From the NCBI GenBank assembly GCA_963575645.1, contig OY754464.1:74312948-74376947 (forward strand): a stretch of DNA of 64,000 bases, written 5' to 3'. This stretch comes from Xanthostigma xanthostigma (taxonomy: Eukaryota; Arthropoda; Insecta; Raphidioptera; Raphidiidae). Positions 42,881 to 54,400 of this stretch are shown one piece after another (positions within the stretch are counted from its first letter, which is position 1; every line of letters begins with the position of its first letter). The translations under genes and the position numbers were made by a program. A model generated the notes under the pieces. The model was given only the letters and a program-made list of their open reading frames with translations. It had not been told where the DNA came from and made no database searches.

Positions 42881-43952
42881 TGTGTTTGACCTGTGAACTG
42901 CAGGCGCGTTCTGTTTAATATGCGTGGGATACTTATTCTAGCTTTTTCTCGAATGTTCGAAACCCTTCTCTACCTGCTTTCACAAAAACTCTTATACCTG
43001 TTTCTACCAATGCTTGCAGTGTCGATGGTCACAATACTAATATTATAAAGCGGTAAAGTCTGTAAGTTTGGACGTAGGAGATAATAAATCTAGCGTTTTT
43101 TCATATAAAATAATTGATTCTAAACATTGACCATGCTATTTTCCAGTATCCGGCCACGAATACATATTATATCAATAAAATTCGCAGTATGTTATATAAG
43201 CATTGAAAAATAGATGATAATAAATTAACAAAATTAATAACTAAATTTAGCGTTCTTAAATTATAATCGATATTCGCACTTACTATCGATGAAGCTACGC
43301 CCTGGCCGCTTCTAATTTTATTACTACTCTATGCCAGTCAGTCCGACGTCGCTTTAGGCGCCGCTACGAAACCGACGCTTCTACCTAGAATCTAGATTGT
43401 TTAAAAGAATGTCTAAAGCCGAGGCGATGAAAAGCAGCAAGTGAAAATGAAACCATTACATTTTGTTTAAAACCTCGATATTTTAAATATAAGCTTTTGT
43501 ATAAAATTCCACATTCTTTCAGTCTGTTTGTATACAGTTCTACTCAATGAGAATTTCCTGCATTTTTAAACCGTCACTTATTTCGTTTCAACATTTTTTA
43601 TCTCTTTTCAAAAGCACGTTTGACGTTAGAACCGCTAAGTGACGTCACATATTGTTTAAATAGCACAGCGAGTTTAATTTACTGCCTTTCAAGGAATTCT
43701 TCGTAATTCTGAGATTTTAGTTCAGTAGAGCGCCGGTTATCCGCTCCAAAAAAAAATTATCGTTGCCACAAATACCTACCCAAAAATGTTTGATAATTCT
43801 TGGGCTATGAGGTTACGAACGGGGGTTGGTTTTAAATCCATGTTAGTTTGATCCCAAGAACAGCTAAATATTACAACAGGCTAACCTATTTCCAATAATT
43901 ACAACAATTTCCCAGCCCTGGTTAATACAAAATCGCACATATACAGTTATAA
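42881..43952. other. No recognisable gene
   Basis: Contains one isolated Tigger-like end at 43723-43747. The rest is non-coding. Confidence 0.4.
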
Positions 43953-43955
43953 TAA

Positions 43956-44637
43956 TGCCCATATTCACCGAACACTATTTAAGATAGAAGTAGCTAATCT
44001 GGTAACAATTTTATTCGTTAAAATAAAATTTACTTTTAATTCACCAAGCAAATTTTCAGGTAGAAAAGTTAATTAAAGAATAGATATACACTGTACTATA
44101 TAGTCCTTGCTCTTTTTGTTGAATATTTTGACGTTCACCCAAAAATCCGACCGACGGCGTTAGTGCAAACGTCAAAAAAAGTTTCACAAAATAATAATGT
44201 TTTATCCTAACCCAATTGCACACAAAACTTCCACTAACTTTAATGCGTTATACAACTATACACTTTACAAAAGGTCAATAAACAACACATTAATAAATTC
44301 ACAAGAGCAAACTGTAGATATAGTACTCCACGTTTATAAGTTAGGTATTATAATCTATGTGGCGGCCATTATTACATTATCAGGCGAATAATTATTTATA
44401 CCGTAGAAGTAAGACAGAATAGATTTAAACCTGCAGTTTATAAGTTAAGTATTACGATCTATGTGGCGGCCATTATTATAATATAAGGCGAATAAATATC
44501 TATACCCTCGAAGTATGACAGAAAATATTTATTTTTATGTTTGGTGAATTGAATTATCGCTATTTATTCGGAGAAGTAGCTACATGTAGAACAAATGAAC
44601 CGAATAAATAACTATTTACGTTCGGTGAATATGGCCA
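43956..44637. mobile_element. PIF/Harbinger-like short element
   Basis: Ends TGCCCATATTCACCGAAC and GTTCGGTGAATATGGCCA are inverted with one mismatch, flanked by TAA on both sides (43953-43955 and 44638-44640). A 3-bp TAA duplication is typical of PIF/Harbinger. The interior has a 104-bp direct duplication. A partial related copy is at 58197-58300. There is no transposase. Confidence 0.7.
44332..44530 (+). repeat. 104-bp direct duplication within the Harbinger-like element
   Basis: GTTTATAAGTTAGGTATTAT at 44332 recurs as GTTTATAAGTTAAGTATTAC at 44436, with CTATGTGGCGGCCATTATTA in both units. Confidence 0.85.
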
Positions 44638-44640
44638 TAA

Positions 44641-45126
44641 GACAGATAATTTAAGAAGTGCGAAGAAGATTTTCGACTACGCCCTCACTCACACATTATT
44701 TTATACGCCGTGCGGTAGATACGCCCGTATCCGGACAGATACAAACCGCCAATGTTCGTATGGGCACGTAATACATACGTAATAACGGAACGGTTGGTGT
44801 TCCAAATTTGCGATCTCAATTTTGCAAATGGCGCGCCTCTCGCACACATCCTGCATTTTATGATCGTACCTTCCGAGCGTTGTTCCGTGCACGTCAATGC
44901 GTTCGCAAACCGTCATTGTGTCTGTCGTTCCCTCCCCTTCGCCACTTACCACCTCCCCACCCCAGCTGCAGTCACGCACTCCGTCTGCTGTCAGACCAAA
45001 CTCTATAGTAAAAGATACTCGCTTTTCAAAAGCTCTGTGTTCTCTCTGTAATGCTTAAACGCATTCTGGTGGCCACTCTTTGAATTTTGAAAGTGCTCAT
45101 ATTGTGTCCCATTTGTCGTATTTTTA
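44641..45126. other. Relatively GC-rich segment without an assignable gene
   Basis: 44700-45010 is richer in GC and CpG than its surroundings and has overlapping ORFs of 66-99 codons in several frames. None shows a domain, and the presence of open frames on both strands is a composition effect. It could be a first exon or promoter of a host gene, but nothing proves this. Confidence 0.3.
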
Positions 45127-45443
45127 AAGTGAAACTTTTATTTTATCGCCCCGAATTTTTCTGTTGCATGTCGCATTACAGGCGGCCGCGGAGTAGGGGT
45201 AAAGTGAAAGGCGTTCGAAGTAGGCGCTCGGTAGGGCAGCCAAGGCCAATATGGCGGCGCCCATGGTTAGCATCAGCTGACCGTGTAGTATATATAACAC
45301 ATAGTCAGTCTGTCATGCGGGCAAGTGCTGTACAGTGTTTACATGTTTTATTCGTGTATTCATGTGAATATTGTTGTTTATAATTAATCGTGATGGATAA
45401 GTGTCTACAATCCAACGCCTACAATCCAATAAAAGTTTCACTT
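45127..45443. mobile_element. Short-TIR element (AAGTGAAACTTTTATT ends)
   Basis: AAGTGAAACTTTTATT at 45127-45142 is exactly complemented at 45428-45443. The interior is GC-richer and includes GTATATATAACAC. The GTGAAACTTCTTTACGCACG string at about 45488 resembles the right end of R3. Confidence 0.65.
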
Positions 45444-45611
45444 GCGTCGTGGTTTCTTAAAACCACACAACTGTTTTATTTTTTCTAGTGAAACTTCTTT
45501 ACGCACGATAGGGACAAAAAGGATCTGGGTATATCCAGGGCCGGATCTACATATTTTGCGCATATGCCTTCCTCGAAATTGCCGCCTTCCCCACAATTAA
45601 AAGCACTCTAC

Positions 45612-46134
45612 AGTATGTAAACACGTGAGGTGCATATATTATGGAAATTAGCATTGGGAAAAAATACTTGGATCAGAGTTAGCCATGACTGCATTAATTG
45701 CTATTTCTATTGAATTATCGTGGTAATCTTGAGGATTTCTATTTTATTTTGATTTATTTTTATTTTACTTGGCTTTTTTAAAAATAGAAAGCTCTTATAA
45801 ATCATTATTTTATTTTTTTTGTACAAAAATAAAACAAAAAAACAACTCAATCTGTTTGGAAACATTTCATTAAAAAATTGTCTGACTGGTATGACGTATG
45901 CGCGTTTGTAAATCAGTGACCCAAATGTCTTTAGGTTCAACACGAATAGGCGAAGGTATTTGATCTCGCACCATATTTAATAAAAAAAGTCCGACTATGT
46001 CGGTAGTATACACATTCATTTTGCAAAAGAATATTATCTGTCAAATTGAAAAACAAGATTTCAAGGCTCACTCTGATCCAGTCATTTTTTCCCAATGTTC
46101 ATTTCCCTATGTGCACCTTACGTGTTTACATACT
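45612..46134. repeat. Nested inverted repeat, about 75-bp arms
   Basis: AGTATGTAAACACGTGAGGT at the left mirrors GTGTTTACATACT at the right; both arms include CATTGGGAAAAAAT and GGATCAGAGT. Confidence 0.75.
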
Positions 46135-46633
46135 ATATACCTACCCTAACCATAGTGTAGCAAGTATTGTTACATTACTCTCTCTCTCTCTTTTGTAATA
46201 TTGTCAAAATTAGTTTTCCTTAGCTACGCATGAAAAATGAATGTTGTTAATGTTGGAAAAAATCAATGAATTAATCAGTTCTTGAGAAAACAGTTCATCA
46301 TAATTTTTTTTGTAGCAAGTATTGTTACAATAATTTGCATTGGATTACATTGAATTTGCAATATTTTTTACCGGCGAATGAAGCCGAGGAAGCACGAAGC
46401 AGCCCCTCCCCTTGCACACAATCAGCTGACACAGCTTCCGAATGAATCCGACACTGCGCGAAGCGGCGACCGCCTCTTTCTCTCTCTCACTTTTTGCCAC
46501 ACTTACTCACAAACACGTCGGCACGAAGCCGCTCTGCTGTAGTTCAGTGTACAGGCGTACATTTAGTTTGAGTCAAACGAATAACTCGAAATCAGCTCAT
46601 TCATGACTATATCACAGTATTAGTATTAGTATT

Positions 46634-47173
46634 GTTGCGTGCCCTTGATGGGACGACTATTGAATTCGGTAGAAACTACTAGAAACAACAACAATGGAAA
46701 CAGGTAAAAAACATCCGACCTGCAGACAATCGCTTGGAGAGATGCCAACATATTATGTAAAGGAAGGGATCTCGATGCGTGAAGAACATTCTAGAGCATG
46801 GACCGAAAACTATAAAAAGGCGAGCAGAGTGAGCAAGTCGGACAGTCAGTATTCGAGCTGTTCGTGAGTTGTATTGATACAAGTCTGACGCGACATAATT
46901 TCAGTTATATTGCGAAAATAAATTTTTTAGTGAGTGCAGTTTTTATAAATCTGTTTAAATAACTTTTTGTAAATACAAGTGTGAATCAGCTACTGTACTA
47001 GATAAAGTTTGTGTTGTGTTCCTGTGTTGTAGTAAATAGTTTGTGTACATAGGTAATTTAGTGACTATATATTCTCTGTTACTTAGTCTTTTATTTTATA
47101 ATTTAGAAGTATTGGTTTTGTTTCTGTTAACGTTATTAGTGTATTTGCCATAAGGCACTTACACTATTGGCGT
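46634..47173 (+). repeat. LTR-like block with core promoter
   Basis: It runs from TGTTGCGTGCCCTTGATGGG to GGCACTTACA. TATAAAAAGG at 46811 is followed by GTCAGT at 46845, a plausible initiator. After the CA end comes TTGGCGTCGGTCGG, which could be a primer site. I could not find the partner LTR or a target duplication, so it is probably one end of a deleted retrotransposon. Confidence 0.5.
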
Positions 47174-47268
47174 CGGTCGGATGGCGGGACCTAGGGGTCG
47201 GACCAAAATTTCTCGACGTTTCATAACTTTCTAAGAAGTTTGGCACCATTTTTGGAAAAGTCTATTTA

Positions 47269-47302
<34 letters not shown>

Positions 47303-48032
47303 TTAGCACGATAACTCTCGACAGACTTAATCGATTTAAACGAAATTTGGGCCACATGTTGGAATCCATCACCGCACGAAGCCTATTTAAAATGGGCCCA
47401 ATCGGGCCACGTTAAGGGTGGTATTTAGAGGTTAAAAATTTTTTTCGGGCCCAAAAATACCGAAAAAATTTTCGGAATCGTTTCAAATTTGAAATTTAAC
47501 CCTTAAGGAATTATTAAAATATGCTGCTAAAATTTAAAAAAAATCGGCCCGACAGGACCGGACTTACAAATTTTATGAAAACACAAGTTTACTGACATAG
47601 ATTTACATACTGAAGGGTGTATATAATTTGGTACAGATGTTGAATTGATATGTAGTATTGAAATTAAGTAAAAAATGTTGTTTTAAGGGGTGTATTAAGG
47701 GGTAATTTTTTTTATTTTGTCCAAAAACAAAGTTAAGTTCATATAATAGAGCCACACTGCCTATAAAAGCAAATACACTATATTGTCGGCAGGGTTTGGC
47801 ACTGCGACCCGGAGTTTTTTATTATTTCTGTTAAGTTAAAGAAGTACGCTTTCGTTTGTGTGTTTTAGTATTTTGTTCAACATTTATTATTGCAAATAAA
47901 TAATTTCCGCCACGGACTACAGCAGTTTTGTTACAGTATTGTTCCAGATAAAACATAGTACTGTAATATTATTTCCCAAATTCCAGTTTTTTTGGCCGTT
48001 TTGCCGCCCCTAAATCCGGCCTTGGGAATATC

Positions 48033-48667
48033 AAACTATAAGAAACCCTGTAGATGCACAAAAATTGATTCGATCCTTGGTGTACCGTATACGTTCCTTT
48101 AAAAACCGACTGTTCACCCGCCCAAGTTCGATTATATCAAACGAAAATATGAAGAGGTTAAGATTTTTTGAAATTATTCCCTCTAGATTGTTTGTTAAAT
48201 AGAACATACCTTATAATTTTCTTTGTTCAGTGAAACGTCTCATTTCTCCACTCTACATTTGGTTTAGGGCAGGCTTATAATACCTGCTTTTATGTTTATA
48301 GTGCGTTCACAACCCCAAACAGCATCATGGTACTTTATGTATCTAAATTGGAAGTCACACGAGTCATAAAATAATTTATATATACAGGGTATGTCCCAAT
48401 CGACGTTGGCAAACATGGGTAACTTTCTTATTAGTGGAGTTAGAATCTCGGTTAAATGGGCAAAGTAGTGCAGAAAATTTTGCTCATTAACGTCCGGTCG
48501 AAAAAACAATTGAATTTTGACACCCTAAGTCCTAAGCTAAGATAAAATTTATTGGAAGAAATTAAACATATTATGTACAGATAATTAAAAAAAATTACTA
48601 GAAAGCGTTCCCAATACCTGTTGCTTGATTGAACAAAAACAAAGGAATATTAATGCAGAACCAACAA
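48033..48667. other. No recognisable feature
   Basis: Non-coding spacer; an 81-codon minus-strand ORF (48264-48509) has no recognisable content. Confidence 0.4.
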
Positions 48668-48770
48668 ATAGTATATTTCACCACAAGGGCCGAAAGTGTG
48701 ATATTCTTGGCTTGCGCGCCATGATGCCTGAGGTGAAGCCGAGGGCATCATGGTGCGAAGGGCAAAGTAA
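48668..48770 (-). repeat. Repeat family R9, copy
   Basis: ATAGTATATTTCACCACA, then GGGCCGAAAGTGTGATATTC and a GCCATGATGCC block with its near-complement GGCATCATGG. It is the reverse-orientation relative of 26605-26725. Confidence 0.65.
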
Positions 48771-48811
48771 ACAATTTTATTGATAAAACAAAACTTTGTT
48801 TGGTAAATACC

Positions 48812-49152
48812 AGAGCTGTAACAAACCGTATGTATTCGTTACTGAGTAACGGGTACATCGTCTGACTCGAAGTAACGAATCGTTACTTACAAATTCATTT
48901 CGTTACTCGCATTTTTCGTATCCATGTCAGTTCGACTCGTTTGATGCGGTTATACGTTATACGAACGAAGTCATACCGTATCACGTATGCGACGCGCCTC
49001 GATGCGATGGTACATGCTTGATGCTGTTAGTACACGATTGTACGTCGTATGAAAAGTAACGAGTAACGTAACGATACGAAAGTAACGGGTACTGGTTCTT
49101 TAAGTAACGAATACATACGGGTACACAATTTCTCGTTACTTTTACAGCTACA
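48812..49152. mobile_element. Short element rich in GTAACG motifs
   Basis: Inverted ends share AGCTGTAA and CCGTATGTATTCGTTACT. About eleven GTAACG or CGTTAC hexamers sit in two clusters near the ends. The layout resembles hAT elements with subterminal binding sites, but I could not see an 8-bp duplication. Confidence 0.65.
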
Positions 49153-49724
49153 GATAGTTTCTCTTATGTCAAGGTCGTTTTTTAGTATATTTTTGTAATG
49201 AACGCTCTATATTTGCAAGAAATGACTGCGTCATAAGCTGTACTACTTAGAAAGTTGAGAGCGGTGTAATATCTCAGACGAGCCTCTCATTTGTAGCGTT
49301 AGGCCTCTCTTTTCTCCTGTAGAGCGTCGCAATCAACCATTTTCCGTGTAATCTCTAAATGTAGAGCTAGGTATGACAGACGTCATGTAGTATGCTGACT
49401 TCGAACAAAGATTATTGCAGTCACAAAACCTGCTTATGCCTGTATTTATAGTCGTTGATCTAGATGCACGGTTGCCAAAACTCCAGGTTTAGTCTGAAGA
49501 CTCCAGAAAAAATTGAGTTTTCCCCAGACTCCAGCTTATGGAAGATAATTTCCAGATTTTTGGATTATTATGAAAAAAAATTGGTTGTCTGTAAAGTCGG
49601 TTTACGGACGATAGTTTTACGTGATAACGTATTCCGTAATACATAACCTAAATTTATATAATAATTACAATAATTCGAATCTATGATATTGCATCTTTCG
49701 CTTCAAATTTAGGTAAATTTTATC
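49153..49724. other. No recognisable feature
   Basis: Non-coding spacer; GGTTGCCAAAACTCCAG at 49467 may be a stray transposon end. Confidence 0.35.
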
Positions 49725-50020
49725 AAGTAGAATAATAAAACACTATAAAAAGTACACTATTATTATATAAAAAACAACTATGGCATGTATCTCTTTTGCG
49801 CATGCGCCGATTTTCCCCAAAAAATTTACAAAAATTTCTAGTAAAAATAGATAGAGTAAAAACCGTTTTAAAAACTATATTATTATTATATAAAACATCA
49901 TTATAAGAGATATATTCTTTTACGCATGCGCCGATGTTCCCCAAAAACAATAGGCCACTTCATATTTGCATATCAAACATCCTCCCAAAATTTGGTTTCA
50001 ATCCGCTTATCCTTGGTGTC
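49725..50020 (+). repeat. Repeat family R1, tandem partial dimer
   Basis: ATTATTATATAAAA followed by GCGCATGCGCCGAT and TTCCCCAAAA occurs twice (about 49758-49820 and 49878-49950), then the usual R1 continuation ATCCTCCCAAAATTTGG. The dimer form parallels the pre-insertion site of element A. Confidence 0.7.
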
Positions 50021-50417
50021 GGAATGATAAGAAATGTCAAAAGTGACGTTTGCAACTGTCAAAGTATTATGTTCTAATAATAATTAGTTATTCCAATAGT
50101 TAACTTAGCAGGCGTTGCATTTCACAAAATACTAATGGCAAAAAATTGAATTAAACATTAGAAATGCAGCCGTTTTCATGTTAAGACAAGACATACGTTA
50201 TTTTCTAATTTCCATGTACGGCAAACAAAGACGACCGACCGCGTCGCGTTATGCATTAGACAACATTGCATTTATACAGCTATTTTTCTATATAAATTTG
50301 TATAAAAAACTGTTTAGGCAAATTCTGTTATACGAAATCTATGTAAAATGTTCTCCTCTTTCGTTTAAGACTGGTTTCAAACCGATCTGATTTAAATTGA
50401 GCGAGAAATTAGCAAAA

Positions 50418-50467
50418 AACGTTACGCGTTAGGAACGTTAGGAACGTTACGCGTTATGAACGTTACA
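50418..50467. repeat. Cluster of AACGTTA motifs
   Basis: AACGTTACGCGTTAGG, AACGTTAGG, AACGTTACGCGTTATG and AACGTTACAC follow one another. A local duplication is the simplest reading. Confidence 0.6.
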
Positions 50468-50752
50468 CTTTTTCGAACATGCAGTCGGTGTTTTATCAAT
50501 TTATAAGATTGGTGATTCATCAATTTATAAGACGTTATCACGTCAAAAAATTATTAATTCTTTATTAATAATAATCTATGTATTTTAAACACAAGCCAAT
50601 TCGCCAGCAGTCTCTACTCAACCGATTGACACATTTTTTTTTTTTGAACTGAAGCCTTTAGTCCACAGATGTGTTATCACAATATTTTTTTTTTGTGAAA
50701 TTTAGTTGTTAACAATTTTGTAGACAACGTCTATAGTGGCCAAAGGATTCAG

Positions 50753-50848
50753 AAAAACGCAATTACAGACAGTAAATTTGCATTTATTGACTAATGTTTC
50801 GAAACGTTAGTCAATAAATGCAAATATAATATCTGTAATTGCGTTTTT
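50753..50848. repeat. Long hairpin with AACGTTTCGAAACGTT-like centre
   Basis: AAAAACGCAATTACAGA pairs with its complement at the right end, and an inner arm GCATTTATTGACTAA pairs around TTTCGAAA. One small asymmetric bulge separates inner and outer stems. Confidence 0.8.
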
Positions 50849-50964
50849 GTTAGGTATCTATTAATTATAACATTCTCGTCGATTATATATCTCCAGACTT
50901 ATTGGAATAATATTCAGACCAATGCTACCTCTAATTTTTTCGCTGACTGCGCGGTACAATAGTA

Positions 50965-51217
50965 TGTAGGTAGTTAATGTTGGCCTTTCATAAATAAAAT
51001 AAGTTTTGTGATTTTAAAATATTTAATAAAAGAATATTGCATCATTGCGCGGGTTTTTTAGACCGACGAACTGAACTCTATGTCGCCATGTGTCGCACTG
51101 TGTTCCAATTGTGTAACACTGCCGCCACCTTACTTTCTTTTTAGTACTAAATGTAACTGTCAACTAAATGTAACTAGAATTGGCGGTTTATTTGAATTTG
51201 AAATAGAAATTGCTACA
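50965..51217 (-). repeat. 3' LTR of element C
   Basis: 253 bp, TG...CA ends (plus strand TGTAGGTAGTTAATG to AATTGCTACA). It contains an internal TAAATGTAACT direct duplication. Confidence 0.95.
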
Positions 51218-51466
51218 GTTTCGGCCATTTCTGACATAGAGGTCGTCTCGACCGATTTCCGCATAAATACAAAGTTTTACAAAATAACATACATTTCATT
51301 GAACTTAAACAATAATTCTAAAATATTACAAAAAGTTACTTATAGTAAATTGTTCACATAATTAACATAAATAGAGATTTTCCTCCTTATAGTATGATAC
51401 TATTATTAAATCGAAAATAAATGGTAACTCATTCTTTTCTACATAAATATACTTAAATTGTGGTTC

Positions 51467-54400
51467 TTATAAATCATCATTGCTTTCGTCTGTATCTGAT
51501 TCTTTTGACGGAAGGTCACGAATCCACAATTTTAAACGATCTGGGCCTAAAATGCCCGTATATTTCTTTTGTGTTAATTGAAAACCTTCTATATCACTAA
51601 CGACATATCTATCTCTGTCTAAAACTTTTGTAATAACAAAAGGGCCTTTATACTTCGGCAATAGTTTATGATTTACGTTTGGTTCTGTTATAACATTTTT
51701 AATCATTACATAATCACCTTCTTTAAACTGAATTGGTGGTTTATGAAGTTTATCATAACGCATTTTATTATAATTCTGCAATTTTAGATTTTGTTCAGAA
51801 GCATCTTTTCTCATTTGGTCAATATCCGTATCAATTGTTTGAATTGTTGTAAAATAATCCCTTAATTCGTCATCAAAATAACCTCGTTGATCGATTCCAA
51901 ATAATAACTTACTAGGGGTAGTCTTAATAGAACGGTTATAGGTGTTGTTTATTACAAACTGTGCTTGACGTAAAACAGTATCCCATTTGTTTGGTTCTCC
52001 TAATTTTGCTAACAATGATTTCAGAAACCTATTTATTCGTTCCACCTGTCCGTTTGATTGCGGTGAAGCAGTGGACACTTTTACATGCTTAATATTGTTA
52101 TTTCTCACATACTCGTTAAACAATGTGGATGTGAAACTAGTACCTCGGTCGCTAATAATGACTTCGACTAGACCAAAATGGAAAATGTAATCTTTCAATC
52201 GATTTATGCTTTCTTTACTAGTAGTATTTTTTACTGGATACAATATGCAAAATTTGGTAAATGCATCTATAATAACAAGAATATGACGATAGCCTGTTAT
52301 CTTTGTCTTTTCTAGGGGACCGAAATGGTCAATGTGTATCGTGACGAAGGGTTTGGTTCCTTTATCTACCAATTGAAGTACGCCTTCCGATTTTCCTGAC
52401 TTTGCGGAATAGATTATACATTTCAAACAGTTATTGATATACTCCTTTACTTTTGAACGAAGTTTTGGGAACCAATACACTCTTAATATTAGTTCTACTG
52501 TTTTATCAACACCTACATGTCCTATATCGTCATGACATGCTCTAATGGTTTGCTGTTCCATAGATTGGGGGACATAAAATAAAATGGTGGATCTAAATTT
52601 TTTATAAACTATTCCATTTCGTTGCTCATACACGGGGGATTCTTGTTTTTCTAATTCACTTGAAATTTTTTGAATAATTGGATCTTTTAATTGCTTATAA
52701 ATTAGTTCCTTTTCTATTGTTATTGGTTCTACTAACATAATAATCCTGCTAATTGCATCTACATGTTTCATGTCATTCCCTTTTCGATGTACCATTTCGT
52801 AATCGTAGTTCTGTAACGTTAAAGCCCAACGCGCTATTCGGGGGTTTATATCTCGTTTCGATAAGGCTAATTTTAGAGAATTACAATCTGTAACTATAAT
52901 GAATTTAATTCCAAGCAAATAAATTCGAAATCTTTCTAAAGCATAAATGATCGCGAGAGTTTCAAGCTCAAAACTATGATAACGTGATTCGGCTTCAGTT
53001 GTTCGCTTGCTAAAATAAAAAATTGGTCGTAACTTGCTATCTTCCTGTCGTTGCATAAGAATACCTCCATAACCTATCGAACTGGCATCTGAATGTAATT
53101 CAGTATATGCACTGGGTGAATAAATTGCTAAAACTGGCGGTTCAATAAGTTTTCCTTTCAAAGTCTCGAATGCCTCTAATTGGTTTGGGCCAAAGCTAAA
53201 TTCGACATTTTTACGGATAAGGTAATACAATGGTTTTGAAATAATTGCATAATCTTTTATGAATCTTCTTAAATAACTGGTTAACCCTAGAAATTGATGA
53301 ACTTGTTTTGCATTTCGGGGCATCGGGTAGTTTTTGATCGCTTCTATATGTTCATCGGATACTTCAATGCCGTTACTACTGACCTGATATCCCAAATATT
53401 TAATTTTTCTATACAAAAAGTAACATTTGTCAATGCGCAATTCTAAATTGTTCTGTGCTAATAAATCCAATACTTGATTCAAAACAGATAAATTTTCGTT
53501 TATGTCATAAGTTGCGATGAGTAGATCATCCATGTAAGTCAAAAGGGCACCTGTTCTAATAAGTTCAGAAAATATTGAATTTATGTATCTTTGGAAGTTT
53601 GCTGGACCGTTTACCAATCCAAATGGTAGTCTAGTCCATTCGTATTGTGAGTCGGGTGTCACAAAACTCGTATACTTAATACTGGTTTCAGCTAATTTGA
53701 TATGGTGGAAACCTGATTTTAAATCTAATAAGGTATAATATTCTTTATCTTTAAGTCGATCTAAGTGATCTTCTATTACCGGAAGTGGGAAATGTTCTTT
53801 TATTGTTAACTTGTTTAATTCTCGATAGTCAATACATAAACGTAGGGATTTATTTCTCTTAGTAACTAACACAATCTGACTAGCGTATGGTGACATACTG
53901 TCTCGAATAATACCTCTAACTAATAAGTCATCGGTAATTTTTCTAAGTTCAATTTTTTCAGACCATGATAATCTTCTGGGGGAGAAGTTAAATGGTACTT
54001 CATGTTTCAAAACAATTTTCATTTCATAATCAACAGTTGGTTTAGTCGGTTGTAGGTATTTTTTCTGATAGTTCCTAATTAATTCTACTACTTGACTCGA
54101 AATAGAAAAATTCAAATCGTTGTTGGTTCGTTGACGAACTAAGTCAAATTTGCTATTATCTTCATCGGGCTCTAACTGAATGTTTAATAAGAAGTTTTCA
54201 GGCTCATTTTGGACTAACTCGGTTAGCTTCGAAATTGGTTCGTAATTGATATCAATCGTATCAGTAAATGTTATTTTCATACCTGGTAACGTCATGAAAT
54301 TTTGACCTAATATAATATCATATGACATTGTGTCATCTGGCACAACTGCTAGCTCACACATTAGTAATTGATTCGTTTTCTGCAGTAATAAATTTGCTTT

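Larger units (their letters stand above)
45536..48024. mobile_element. Composite hAT-type element with nested insertions
   Basis: It starts CAGGGCCGGATCTA and ends TAAATCCGGCCTTG, inverted with few mismatches. The flanks are GGTATATC (45528-45535) and GGAATATC (48025-48032), an 8-bp duplication with one mismatch. Inside are a foldback (45612-46134), an LTR-like block (46634-47173), a TA microsatellite (47265-47300) and an LTR-end fragment (about 47884-47936). There is no transposase. The distance between ends (2.5 kb) leaves room for doubt. Confidence 0.55.

Noticed and set aside
44752..45051. 99-codon ORF as a host protein
   Set aside because: Comparable open frames exist on the other strand and in other frames; GC composition explains them.
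51080..51361. 93-codon plus-strand ORF over the element C LTR
   Set aside because: Antisense to the element, starts inside the LTR, no recognisable domain.
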